A stretch of 64,000 nt of DNA, taken from Arthrobacter frigidicola (GTDB taxonomy: Bacteria; Actinomycetota; Actinomycetes; Actinomycetales; Micrococcaceae). The stretch spans positions 186,001 through 250,000 of the forward strand of contig QZVU01000005.1 of the NCBI GenBank assembly GCA_003602285.1. The letters are read 5' to 3'. This document shows, one piece after another, positions 1 through 7,515 of the stretch (the first letter of the stretch is position 1; the number at the start of each line of letters is the position of its first letter). The notes below the pieces were generated by a model, which did no database searches, was not told the DNA's origin, and saw only the letters and a program-made list of their open reading frames with translations. The position numbers and the translations under genes are program-made.

Positions 1-2
1 CA

Positions 3-497
3 TGGCCCCTCCTCACTGATCCCGTCCACACTTTGACCCGCGAGGACGCTCTAACCAAACCTCAGGTAATGATCGTGCACCCGAACCTCGGTTCGCCGGT
101 GCCAGTTAAGCTCGGTGACGCCGCTTTGCACGGAGCATCGAGAGCCAGCGTGTTCAACAGAATCAACTGGGAACGATTGTCTCCTTCCCCACATGAAGCG
201 TTAGTCGATTCGGATGCCTCACCTGTCCTGTTATGGCAGCCTGCGAAACAACGTCCGGACACCATCAGTCCAAGCTCCCTCGGGTCCCAGGCTGATTCCA
301 TGTCTGCTGTCTCTAAAGACTTCGAACGATGGGTCAACCGTTCCCTGTCGTGGATCCGCCGCAACGGTAAGCGGGTATGGGGCCTTGAGAAGAACGCAGT
401 GCGCCCCGATTTGGATATCAGCCTCAGCTTTATCAGCTCGGTGTTCGCCCTCCCTCGTGCGCTTGAAGCGTTGGAGCAAGGACTTCCCGGGCGCTGA
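3..497 (+). CDS. Hypothetical protein, C-terminal part (5' end outside window)
   Basis: The reading frame is open from the first bases of the window, so this is probably the 3' part of a longer gene; a TTG at 33 is the first candidate start inside the window. The visible 160-odd residues have normal high-GC codon use. They end in a basic, tryptophan-rich stretch (WVNRSLSWIRR, then VWGLEK) and an ALPRALEALEQG tail. No signal peptide, membrane segment or catalytic motif is seen. I do not recognise the family. An antisense frame over 62-667 is judged a shadow. Confidence 0.45.
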   Translation, partial: WPLLTDPVHTLTREDALTKPQVMIVHPNLGSPVPVKLGDAALHGASRASVFNRINWERLSPSPHEALVDSDASPVLLWQPAKQRPDTISPSSLGSQADSMSAVSKDFERWVNRSLSWIRRNGKRVWGLEKNAVRPDLDISLSFISSVFALPRALEALEQGLPGR

Positions 498-660
498 GTG
501 GCGGTGGCGGGCGTCATCTCTCGAAGCGCCCGCTGGAGAAGCCGTTGGCGTGTTCGAGGCCCGGAGCAACGCCTACCCAAAGCATCATTTCCGGGCTGGA
601 TAGCAGGGACGATGGCTTGAGCCGCCCCTACCGTCATTTCATTTAGGGTAGGCGCAGTCG
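498..660. other. Intergenic stretch, no gene seen
   Basis: With the promoter and leader that follow, the gene-free interval runs from 498 to 822. I see no RNA gene and no strong hairpin here, and the short frames on both strands lack a ribosome site. Confidence 0.5.
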
Positions 661-689
661 TTGACACCCCCAGCGGGCGGATTTAAGTT
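661..689 (+). promoter_or_regulatory. Sigma70-type promoter for the secreted protein gene
   Basis: TTGACA at 661-666 and TAAGTT at 684-689 are separated by 17 bp, close to the housekeeping consensus. The expected transcription start near 696 gives a leader of about 125 nt before the ATG at 823. That leader shows no clear riboswitch fold by eye. Confidence 0.6.
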
Positions 690-822
690 GTGGTTGCCAG
701 AGGAAAGTGCGGCCGGAAGCCGCCGCCGCGAGTTTTTGTCGCCGAGCAGGCACCGTCTTTTCAGCTATTCATGACAGGGATGGCGTCCTTCGCTATGCCC
801 TGCCTCCTATCGGAGAACAACC

Positions 823-2148
823 ATGACCCAACCTGTCCGCCGCCATAACTTCGGGGGCACCCCCATACGTCTGTTGCGCCATTTCATTGCTCTGCTGCTC
901 GCCGTGACCGTCACTGTCACGCTCCCCCTCCCTGCCCAGGCGGCCGATGTGGGAGTGCCCGGGCCCTCGTATGCAGGCGATGGCGTCAGAACTCCGACCG
1001 CGGACAAGGCCCAGAGCAAGCTGTGGATCCAGGACGGTACGTGGTGGGGGCTGATGTGGAGCGCGTCCGCCAATGCGACGAAAATCCACCGGCTCGACGC
1101 CGCAACGCAGGAGTGGCAGGAGACGGGGACGGTTATTGACGCGCGGCCGAATGCCCGCGGTGACGCGCTCTGGGACGAAAGGGGTGGCAAGCTCTACGTG
1201 GTGTCGGGCACGACTGTGCGCTCGGAATGGGATTCGCCACCGTCTCAGGATGCGGTGACCTCCGGGTCCGCAGAGCTTCACCGCTTCAGCTATGACGCGC
1301 CGACGAAGACCTACACCCGGGACGCCGGGTTCCCCATCACTCTTCACAGGGGGAGCTCGGAATCGATTACGGTGGCCAAGGACTCACTCGGCAAGCTTTG
1401 GGTCACGTACACCGTCGTCTCGGCCGACAACAGCAACCGTGTCTACGTCAACCACTCGACGACGAGTGACGCGGCGTGGGGAACACCGTTTGTCCTGCCA
1501 ACAACCAACGCCCAGGCGCGCCACGACGATATCTCCGCAGTCACGTCCTTCCAGGGCAACAAGATTGCAGTCATGTGGAGCAACCAGCGGTCGGAGCAAA
1601 AGAGGTTCTACCTGGCCATCCACCAGGACGGTCAACCGGAGAGATCGTGGCAGACAGAGCTCGCCTACGGCGGAGGGAACAACTGCTCCGGGGGATGCGC
1701 GAACGATCATCTAAACCTCAGGCAATTGACGAGCGACGGCAGCGGCCGCCTCTACGCTGCGATCAAGACAGCCGCTCAGCAACCCGGTCAAACGTTGGTG
1801 GCGCTCCTGGTGCGGGACGGTAATGGCCGCTGGACCAGCGCGCCGTTCGGTACTGTCCAGGACGCCCACACCCGGCCCATGGTCATGATCGACCAGGAGC
1901 ACCGTCAGGTGTGGATGTTCGCAGTCGCGCCGGAGGGGGGCGGCACCCTCTTTTACAAGAAGGCGCCGCTTGACAACATTTCCTTCCCGCCCGGCCCCGG
2001 GACACCGATCATCAGCAGCAGTTCCGACGACGACATCAACGACCCCACAACAACGAAACAGAGCGTCACCAGTCAGACCGGCCTGGTGGTGTTGGCCGCC
2101 TCGAGGACCAACGCCAGGTACTGGCACGCCGCCATAGATCTTCGGTAG
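823..2148 (+). CDS. Secreted beta-propeller-like protein of unknown function
   Basis: 441 residues. Residues 1-41 form a Sec signal peptide: a basic start with RR pairs, a hydrophobic core FIALLLAVTVTVTLPLP, and an AQA-A cleavage site. The mature part is a run of short beta-rich units with recurring tryptophans and Asp/Gly turns (KLWIQDGTWWGLMW, KLWVTYTVV, KIAVMWSNQ, RQVWMFAV), as in sialidase-like or other propeller folds. No Asp-box series or sialidase catalytic set is evident. A GGGNNCSGGCAND segment near residue 286 could form a disulfide. The start has GGAG about 9 nt upstream. It is convergent with the LysR gene, with only 6 bp between stop codons. A binding or surface role is possible; no enzyme activity is claimed. 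Confidence 0.75.
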   Translation: MTQPVRRHNFGGTPIRLLRHFIALLLAVTVTVTLPLPAQAADVGVPGPSYAGDGVRTPTADKAQSKLWIQDGTWWGLMWSASANATKIHRLDAATQEWQETGTVIDARPNARGDALWDERGGKLYVVSGTTVRSEWDSPPSQDAVTSGSAELHRFSYDAPTKTYTRDAGFPITLHRGSSESITVAKDSLGKLWVTYTVVSADNSNRVYVNHSTTSDAAWGTPFVLPTTNAQARHDDISAVTSFQGNKIAVMWSNQRSEQKRFYLAIHQDGQPERSWQTELAYGGGNNCSGGCANDHLNLRQLTSDGSGRLYAAIKTAAQQPGQTLVALLVRDGNGRWTSAPFGTVQDAHTRPMVMIDQEHRQVWMFAVAPEGGGTLFYKKAPLDNISFPPGPGTPIISSSSDDDINDPTTTKQSVTSQTGLVVLAASRTNARYWHAAIDLR

Positions 2149-2154
2149 TTGTAC

Positions 2155-3051
2155 CTAGCCGCGGCCCAGGAGCCTTTCCCGGTTTGTGGCCATCTGCTCC
2201 CGCAGTGCGTGAACCACGGCGGCCACCGCGGGACGCCGCATCGAGTCGGGCCGGAGCACCATCCAATAGGGCAGCAGTTCGGCGACGGTGGCAGGCAGCA
2301 GGCGCACCAGGTCGTCATGGAGGTCACCCATGAAGCAGGGCAGGAAACCGATGCCGGCTCCCGCACGGGTGGCTTCCACATGGACAAAAACGTTGGTGGA
2401 CGTGAAGCCGTCCCGCATCTCGGGCACCAGCCGCCGTGGGGCGTCCAAGGCGTCCACCTGCAGCATCGAGTCCACGAAGTAGACGAGCGGATGCTCCTTG
2501 AGATCGGCCATGGTGGCCGGGAGTCCATGCTCCGCCAGGTAGCCGCGCGAGGCGTACATCCCCAGCATGTAGTCCCCTAGCCGGATCGCTTCGGCCCGGT
2601 GAACCTGCGGTTCACCGACCACCACCTCGATGTCGAGTCCCGAGCGCTGCTGCAGGGCACGCCGGGTCATGGTCACCACCTCTACGCTCAGCCCCGGATG
2701 TTCGCGCCGCAGACGCGCTACGGCCGGCGCGGCAATGTGCGCGCTGAACCCGTCCGTGGCCGTCATCCGAACGACGCCGGTGATCGGGTCGAGTGCCCGC
2801 CCGGCGGGGCCGAGAGTGCCCACCGCCGCTTCCACCTGCTCCGCCACCAGCACCGCCTGGGCTCCAAGCTCCGTGAGCTCCCAGCCGCTCGTGGCCCGGG
2901 CCAGCACCCGGCCGCCCAGTGCCTTCTCCAAAGCCGCTATCCGCCGCGCGACGGTGGTGTGGTTCAGCCCCAGGGCCTGGGCCGCCGCGGTGAACCTGGT
3001 GGAGCGGGAAACTTCGAGCAGGACCAGCAGGTCGTCAGGACGGGCAATCAT
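2155..3051 (-). CDS. LysR-family transcriptional regulator
   Basis: 298 residues from the ATG at 3051. The N-terminal winged helix-turn-helix covers residues 1-60 (STRFTAAAQALGLNHTTVARRIAALEKALG). An effector-binding domain follows from about residue 88 (GVVRMTATDGFSAHIAAP) to the end. An upstream extension to 3129 would add 26 residues before the HTH and is disfavoured. It is divergent from the MHS transporter gene, the usual LysR arrangement with its target, so it probably controls the transporter and the hydroxybutyrate dehydrogenase gene behind it. A perfect inverted repeat lies in the shared intergenic region. The inducer is unknown; 3-hydroxybutyrate is a guess from the neighbours. Confidence 0.88.
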   Translation of the reverse strand: MIARPDDLLVLLEVSRSTRFTAAAQALGLNHTTVARRIAALEKALGGRVLARATSGWELTELGAQAVLVAEQVEAAVGTLGPAGRALDPITGVVRMTATDGFSAHIAAPAVARLRREHPGLSVEVVTMTRRALQQRSGLDIEVVVGEPQVHRAEAIRLGDYMLGMYASRGYLAEHGLPATMADLKEHPLVYFVDSMLQVDALDAPRRLVPEMRDGFTSTNVFVHVEATRAGAGIGFLPCFMGDLHDDLVRLLPATVAELLPYWMVLRPDSMRRPAVAAVVHALREQMATNRERLLGRG

Positions 3052-3131
3052 GTCTGCAATTATGCACAGTCGCGGTGCTGTTTTCGCCATGGACGGTTCG
3101 ATCCTGTGCAGTAAAGTCCATCGAAGCATTA

Positions 3132-3150
3132 GTGCTGAAGATCACAGCAC
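3132..3150. promoter_or_regulatory. Inverted repeat, likely LysR operator
   Basis: GTGCTG at 3132-3137 and CAGCAC at 3145-3150 form a perfect 6-bp inverted repeat with a 7-bp spacer, 30 bp before the transporter start. A shorter GCAC-N7-GTGC with the same spacing lies at 3064-3078 near the LysR start. It does not match the strict T-N11-A form, so assignment to this LysR rests on position. Confidence 0.45.
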
Positions 3151-3179
3151 GCACCATTCCCTGTTCGAAGGAGAACTCC

Positions 3180-4562
3180 ATGAGCGTTGAGCAACGCCCG
3201 CCGCACAAGGCCGCCGGACCCGCATCCCAAGGATCCGGACTTAAGAAGATCGTGGCCGCCTCAATGGTGGGCACCGTCGTGGAGTGGTACGAGTTTTTTC
3301 TCTACGCCACCGCCGCCACCCTGGTCTTCGGCAAGTACTTCTTCCCCGCCACCGGTAATGAGCTGGACGGCATCATCCAGGCCTTCCTCACCTACGCCGT
3401 CGGGTTCGTAGCACGCCCGCTGGGCGGCATTGTGTTCGGGCAGATCGGTGACAAGCTGGGCCGCAAACCCACGCTCCAGCTGACCATCGTGATTGTCGGC
3501 GTGGCGACCTTCCTGATGGGCTGCCTGCCGGGCTTCGCCGAAATCGGCTACCTGGCACCTACCCTGCTGGTCGCGCTGCGCTTCATCCAGGGCTTTGCCC
3601 TGGGCGGCGAGTGGGGCGGGGCCGTCCTGCTCGTTGCGGAGCACAGCCCCGCCAGGTCCCGCGGATTCTGGTCCAGCTGGCCCCAGGCCGCGGTTCCGGT
3701 GGGCAACCTGCTCGCCACGCTCGTGCTGTTCATCATGTCCTCCGTACTCAGCAGCGAAGAATTCCTCAGCTGGGGCTGGCGCGTGGCGTTCTGGCTCTCT
3801 GCGGTGATCGTCTTCGTTGGCTACTACATCCGCACCCATGTCACCGAGGCGCCGATCTTCTTGGAGGCCAAGGCTTTGGTGGAGAAGGAGCAGGCCGTCA
3901 GCTACGGCGTGTTCGAAGTGGTCCGCAAGTACCCCAAGGGAATCCTGCAGGCCATGGGGCTGCGTTTCGCCGAAAACATCATGTACTACCTGGTGGTCAG
4001 CTTCTCGATCGTTTACCTCAAGACCGTCCACCAGTACGACACGTCCTCGCTGCTGCTGGCGCTCTTGATCGCCCACGTCGTGCACTTCCTGGTCATTCCG
4101 CAGGTGGGACGCCTTGTGGACGGCTGGGGCCGGAAGCCGGTCTACCTTGTCGGAGCCGTCCTCGGTGCCAGCTGGCCGTTCTTCGCCTTCCCCATCTTCG
4201 ACACGCGCAATGCCGTGGCCATCGTCGCCGCCGTAACCATTGGGCTGTGCCTGCACGCGTTCATGTACGCCGGGCAACCGGCCATCATGGCCGAACTGTT
4301 TCCCACCCGCATGCGCTACTCCGGCGTATCGCTCGGTTCCCAGGTGACGTCGATCTTCGCCGGTTCGCTGGCTCCGCTGCTCGCCACCCAGTGGCTGAAG
4401 GACACCGGCTCCTGGGTGCCCACCGCGATCTACCTGATCGTGGCGTGCGCCATCACGACGGCTGCCGTGCTGAGCCTGAAGGAAACCAAGGGCATCGCAC
4501 TGGAGGAAGTGGACAGGGCCGACGCCGCCCGCGAAGGAGTGCTGCCGGCCGGCAGGCGCTGA
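3180..4562 (+). CDS. MHS-family MFS transporter (metabolite:H+ symporter), probably for 3-hydroxybutyrate or a similar organic acid
   Basis: 460 residues from the ATG at 3180, which has GAAGGAG 5 nt upstream; an in-frame start at 3075 is less likely. The sequence has the hallmarks of the metabolite:H+ symporter branch (ShiA, ProP, KgtP-like): GTVVEWYEFFLYATAA in the first membrane helix, a cytoplasmic loop GDKLGRKPTL, and ALGGEWGGAVLLVAEHSP near residue 150. About 12 membrane helices are expected. It is followed after 43 bp by a 3-hydroxybutyrate dehydrogenase gene and preceded by a divergent LysR gene, so uptake of 3-hydroxybutyrate is the simplest inference. The family also takes shikimate, betaine and dicarboxylates, so the substrate is not fixed by sequence. 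Confidence 0.85.
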   Translation: MSVEQRPPHKAAGPASQGSGLKKIVAASMVGTVVEWYEFFLYATAATLVFGKYFFPATGNELDGIIQAFLTYAVGFVARPLGGIVFGQIGDKLGRKPTLQLTIVIVGVATFLMGCLPGFAEIGYLAPTLLVALRFIQGFALGGEWGGAVLLVAEHSPARSRGFWSSWPQAAVPVGNLLATLVLFIMSSVLSSEEFLSWGWRVAFWLSAVIVFVGYYIRTHVTEAPIFLEAKALVEKEQAVSYGVFEVVRKYPKGILQAMGLRFAENIMYYLVVSFSIVYLKTVHQYDTSSLLLALLIAHVVHFLVIPQVGRLVDGWGRKPVYLVGAVLGASWPFFAFPIFDTRNAVAIVAAVTIGLCLHAFMYAGQPAIMAELFPTRMRYSGVSLGSQVTSIFAGSLAPLLATQWLKDTGSWVPTAIYLIVACAITTAAVLSLKETKGIALEEVDRADAAREGVLPAGRR

Positions 4563-4605
4563 GCTGCTGGTGGGACAGTCCGCTGGAACAACGGAGGAAG
4601 CCGGG

Positions 4606-5361
4606 ATGGAAATGGAAGACGCTTTGAAGGGCCGTAAGGCATTGGTGACCGGAGGTGCCAGCGGAATCGGTGCTGCTTGCGTCCGGGAACTGGCGGGGCG
4701 GGGTGCGGAAGTGGTGGTGGCCGATGTCGACGCCGCCAGCGCCGCCGCTCTCGCCGACGAGGTAGGCGGCACTTCATGGGCAGTGGATCTGCTGGACGTG
4801 GACTCGCTCACCACCGTGAGCCTGGACTGCGACATCCTGGTGAACAACGCAGGAATCCAGCGGATAAGCCCTATCGAGGAGTTTGATCCGGCGGAGTTCC
4901 GCCGGATCATTGCCCTGATGCTGGAGGCTCCGTTCCTGCTGATCCGGGCCGCCTTGCCCTCCATGTACGCCAACGGCTTCGGACGCATCATCAATGTGTC
5001 CTCCGTGCACGGACTGCGCGCTTCGGCGTTCAAGAGCGCCTACGTTTCCGCCAAGCATGGCCTGGAAGGGCTGAGCAAGGTGACGGCACTCGAAGGGGGC
5101 GGCCATGGCGTCACCTCCAACTGCATCAACCCCGGTTACGTCCGAACCCCCCTGGTGGAAAAGCAGCTCGCCGAGCAGGCCCGCGTTCACGGCATCCCCG
5201 AAGTCGAGGTCCTGGCCAAGGTGATGCTTACCGAATCGGCCATCAAGCGCCTGGTGGAGCCCGCGGAAGTCGCGTCTCTGGTGGCCTGGCTGGCTTCGGA
5301 CGACGCCGGAATGGTGACCGGCGCCAGCTACACCATGGACGGGGGCTGGTCGGCGCGGTAA
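4606..5361 (+). CDS. bdhA: 3-hydroxybutyrate dehydrogenase (SDR family)
   Basis: 251 residues; the start at 4606 has GGAGGAAG 5 nt upstream. Classical short-chain dehydrogenase: cofactor motif TGGASGIG at residues 15-22, NNAG near 80-83, catalytic Ser about 132, Tyr146 and Lys150 (YVSAK). The stretch HGLRASAFKSAYVSAKHG followed by GLSKVTALEGG, and the long helical insert before the C-terminal TGASYTMDGGW, are typical of D-3-hydroxybutyrate dehydrogenase, which oxidises (R)-3-hydroxybutyrate to acetoacetate with NAD+. It sits behind the MHS transporter, suggesting an import and oxidation module, perhaps for monomers released from polyhydroxybutyrate. Confidence 0.8.
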   Translation: MEMEDALKGRKALVTGGASGIGAACVRELAGRGAEVVVADVDAASAAALADEVGGTSWAVDLLDVDSLTTVSLDCDILVNNAGIQRISPIEEFDPAEFRRIIALMLEAPFLLIRAALPSMYANGFGRIINVSSVHGLRASAFKSAYVSAKHGLEGLSKVTALEGGGHGVTSNCINPGYVRTPLVEKQLAEQARVHGIPEVEVLAKVMLTESAIKRLVEPAEVASLVAWLASDDAGMVTGASYTMDGGWSAR

Positions 5362-5522
5362 CTGCCACGGTCCGGAAAGACTGGGTGACGCCTTCCGCGT
5401 GGCCGGCCGCAGGACAGCGGAGGGATGGCTCGCGGCGTCTTCACGGCGGGTTCACTGCACGTTCACTTCCTCGTGGAAGCCTTGGAACATATCGATCGTG
5501 CGGGGCGGAACAGGAGGGCGGC

Positions 5523-5774
5523 GTGTCACAGGCAGCTGACGGGAAAGTGAGTGCGGCAGGCATCGGGTCACTGGAGACCGGGATGAACTGGAAAGACCTG
5601 CGCCGCGGGCAGGCTGTGACCGTTGAGCCGGTCGATGGACACAGCCTTCCCGGGTGGGTCGACGATCTCGCCGAGGACCACAGCGTGCTGTGGATCCAGC
5701 TCGGTGAGGGGCGGGGGCGCCGTCTGATCCACTGTCAGGACGGTGTCGCCATCCGGTCCCGTCGGCGGGGATAG
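5523..5774 (+). CDS. Small hypothetical protein, 83 aa
   Basis: The GTG at 5523 has AGGAGG 5 nt upstream; a longer frame from 5385 lacks such a site. The conserved-looking core begins at an internal Met at 5583: MNWKDLRRGQAVTVEPVDGH, then LPGWVDDLAEDHSVLWIQLGEG and RRLIHCQDGVAI. This pattern, a short barrel-like beta protein with alternating hydrophobics, resembles small uncharacterised actinobacterial proteins. No function is proposed. It is convergent with the GNAT gene. Confidence 0.6.
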   Translation: MSQAADGKVSAAGIGSLETGMNWKDLRRGQAVTVEPVDGHSLPGWVDDLAEDHSVLWIQLGEGRGRRLIHCQDGVAIRSRRRG

Positions 5775-5814
5775 CGCGCTACTGGCGGTCGGGAGCTGCA
5801 GGGCAATTCTGCCG

Positions 5815-6306
5815 TTACCGGGCGAGAGCGAGTCTCCAGACGTTCACCTGAAGGTCCCGGCCGCGAAATGGGAAAATCGCGCTGCCCGTCAGCTCGAAAC
5901 CAGCTCGACCACACAGCGCGTTCGATGCATCGTTCTCAACTGATGGAAACGCGTAGAGATCACGCCCCGGCGGACCGAAGTCAATAGCATCATCGATAAG
6001 GAGCGCGACCGCCGCGCTGGCCACACCGCGCCCTTGGGCCCGCGGAAGGACGAACCACCCAGTCTCGACAGCGGGCCGACCTTCCCAGTCCGTTTCCCAC
6101 CAACCGATACCACCCACGGCGTCGTTACCGTCCAACACCACGAACATCCGAGCAGTGCCCTCGTCCCACAGCCGCAGATAGTTCTCATGCCGCTTGGCCA
6201 CTTGGGCAGTGGACTCCGGGCCGGCGATGAACGCCGTCATTGCGTCCTCATTCGCTTCAACCAATAGCACTGCATCAGATCCGGACCACCGGCGCAGTTG
6301 AATCAT
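5815..6306 (-). CDS. GNAT-family N-acetyltransferase
   Basis: 163 residues. Acetyl-CoA-binding motif A is seen as VLPRAQGRGVASAAVALLIDDA around residues 84-105, preceded by a beta strand GGIGWWETDW. The later NDASNALCGRAGFELTG is the usual motif B/C helix and turn. These enzymes move an acetyl group from acetyl-CoA to an amine; the substrate is not predictable. The start looks leaderless: on the minus strand TAGAGT (6318-6313) is followed by 6 nt and then the ATG. It is back to back with the monooxygenase gene. Confidence 0.85.
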   Translation of the reverse strand: MIQLRRWSGSDAVLLVEANEDAMTAFIAGPESTAQVAKRHENYLRLWDEGTARMFVVLDGNDAVGGIGWWETDWEGRPAVETGWFVLPRAQGRGVASAAVALLIDDAIDFGPPGRDLYAFPSVENDASNALCGRAGFELTGSAIFPFRGRDLQVNVWRLALAR

Positions 6307-6373
6307 GTGGCAACTCTACGACCGCCAGCGCATAGTCTGGGTCAGTCCGACGCCGATCCTTCAAAGGAAGCCC

Positions 6374-7432
6374 ATGCCCGTCTCCCCGCGCCCGCTACGC
6401 AAGCTCGGATTCCTGACGATCGGTTTGTTCGATCCGGGGGATCCGGCCGTGGGGCACGAGTCGACCCTGCAGATCATCGAACTCGGCGAGCGGCTGGGTT
6501 TTGACAGCGCCTGGCTGCGCCACCGCCACCTGCAGTTCGGAATCTCCTCGCCTGTCGCGGTGTTGGCCGCTGCCAGCCAGCGCACCTCCCGGATTGAGCT
6601 TGGGACTGCCGTGACACCGATGGGCTGGGAGAACCCGCTGCGCCTGGCCGAGGATCTGGCGACAGTCGATCTCCTTTCGGGCGGGCGGATCAATCCGGGC
6701 CTGAGTGTTGGGGAACCGATGCACTACGACACGGTGAAGGACGAGCTGTACCCGAATTCGTCGGCGTCGGAGGACTTCAGCTACGCACGCGTGGAACGGT
6801 TCGCCCGCTTCGTCGCCGGGGAACCGATTCGGGTTTTCTCAGGACGGCAGGGCGTCGTCGAGGAGTTTTCCGACCGTGTCGAGCCGTACTCCCCCGGGCT
6901 CCGGCAACGCCTGTGGTACGGGGCAGGGAGCAGGAGGTCGGCCGTCTGGGCCGCAGTGAATGGGTTCAACCTGCTCTCCAGCAGCGTGATCTTCCCCGAC
7001 GAGGACCAGGAACCTGTCTTCGCCAAGATCCAGCGGTCTCAGATCCGCGCGTACCGTGAAGCAGTGGCGGCATCACCCGAAGCGCTCGGAGGGGCCCGGG
7101 TCTCGCAGGGCCTGGTGGTGATCCCGACCGATTCGGCGTCGTCGAGCCAGCGGGAGAAGTACATCCAATACGTGAATGAACGCCTACCACGCACCCGGGC
7201 ACCGCAGGGGCCGCGGCGGATGCTGTTCGCCCCGGATGTGATCGGCACCAGCGACCAGATCGCGGAACAGCTCTACGCACACGCCGGCTTCCAGGAGGTC
7301 GATGAGGTGGCCTTCGCCTTACCGTTCAGTTTCGATCATGAGGACTATGTCCAGATCCTCACGGACATCGCCACCATCCTGGGTCCCGCGCTGGGATGGT
7401 CCCCGGCGGAAGTCGTCCAGGACCCGCAGTAG
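6374..7432 (+). CDS. LLM-class flavin-dependent oxidoreductase
   Basis: 352 residues from the ATG at 6374, with AAAGGAAG just upstream; a frame start at 6305 would overlap the GNAT start and lacks this site. Bacterial luciferase-like (F420/FMN) TIM-barrel features: KLGFLTIGLFD at the N-terminus, ELGERLGFDSAWLRHRHLQFG, then RIELGTAVTPMGWENPLRLAEDLATVDLLSGGR near residues 75-110, and WYGAGSRRSAVWAA in the middle. Such enzymes oxidise diverse organics with reduced flavin and oxygen, or act as dehydrogenases. No partner flavin reductase is adjacent, unlike the second luciferase-like gene at 42.8 kb. Confidence 0.82.
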   Translation: MPVSPRPLRKLGFLTIGLFDPGDPAVGHESTLQIIELGERLGFDSAWLRHRHLQFGISSPVAVLAAASQRTSRIELGTAVTPMGWENPLRLAEDLATVDLLSGGRINPGLSVGEPMHYDTVKDELYPNSSASEDFSYARVERFARFVAGEPIRVFSGRQGVVEEFSDRVEPYSPGLRQRLWYGAGSRRSAVWAAVNGFNLLSSSVIFPDEDQEPVFAKIQRSQIRAYREAVAASPEALGGARVSQGLVVIPTDSASSSQREKYIQYVNERLPRTRAPQGPRRMLFAPDVIGTSDQIAEQLYAHAGFQEVDEVAFALPFSFDHEDYVQILTDIATILGPALGWSPAEVVQDPQ

Positions 7433-7433
7433 G

Positions 7434-7475
7434 AGCCGCGTCCCCTCGACGCCGGGGCAGTGAGGGGACGCGGCT
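7434..7475. terminator. Bidirectional hairpin terminator
   Basis: Perfect 14-bp GC-rich arms, AGCCGCGTCCCCTC at 7434-7447 and its reverse complement at 7462-7475, enclose a 14-nt loop. It lies 1 nt after the monooxygenase stop codon and 40 nt before the convergent histidine kinase stop. No long T run follows, as is common in actinomycetes. Confidence 0.75.
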
Positions 7476-7515
7476 GGAACGAGCCGGACTGGGCGTGTCC
7501 TGAAGGCGGCTCCGG

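Noticed and set aside
62-667. 201-codon minus-strand frame at the window start
   Set aside because: It overlaps the plus-strand frame with a better coding pattern and has no motif.
3261-5033. 590-codon open frame on the minus strand
   Set aside because: It lies antisense to the MHS transporter and hydroxybutyrate dehydrogenase, is low in hydrophobic structure and rich in Arg/Glu/His, and has no recognisable domain: a GC-driven shadow.
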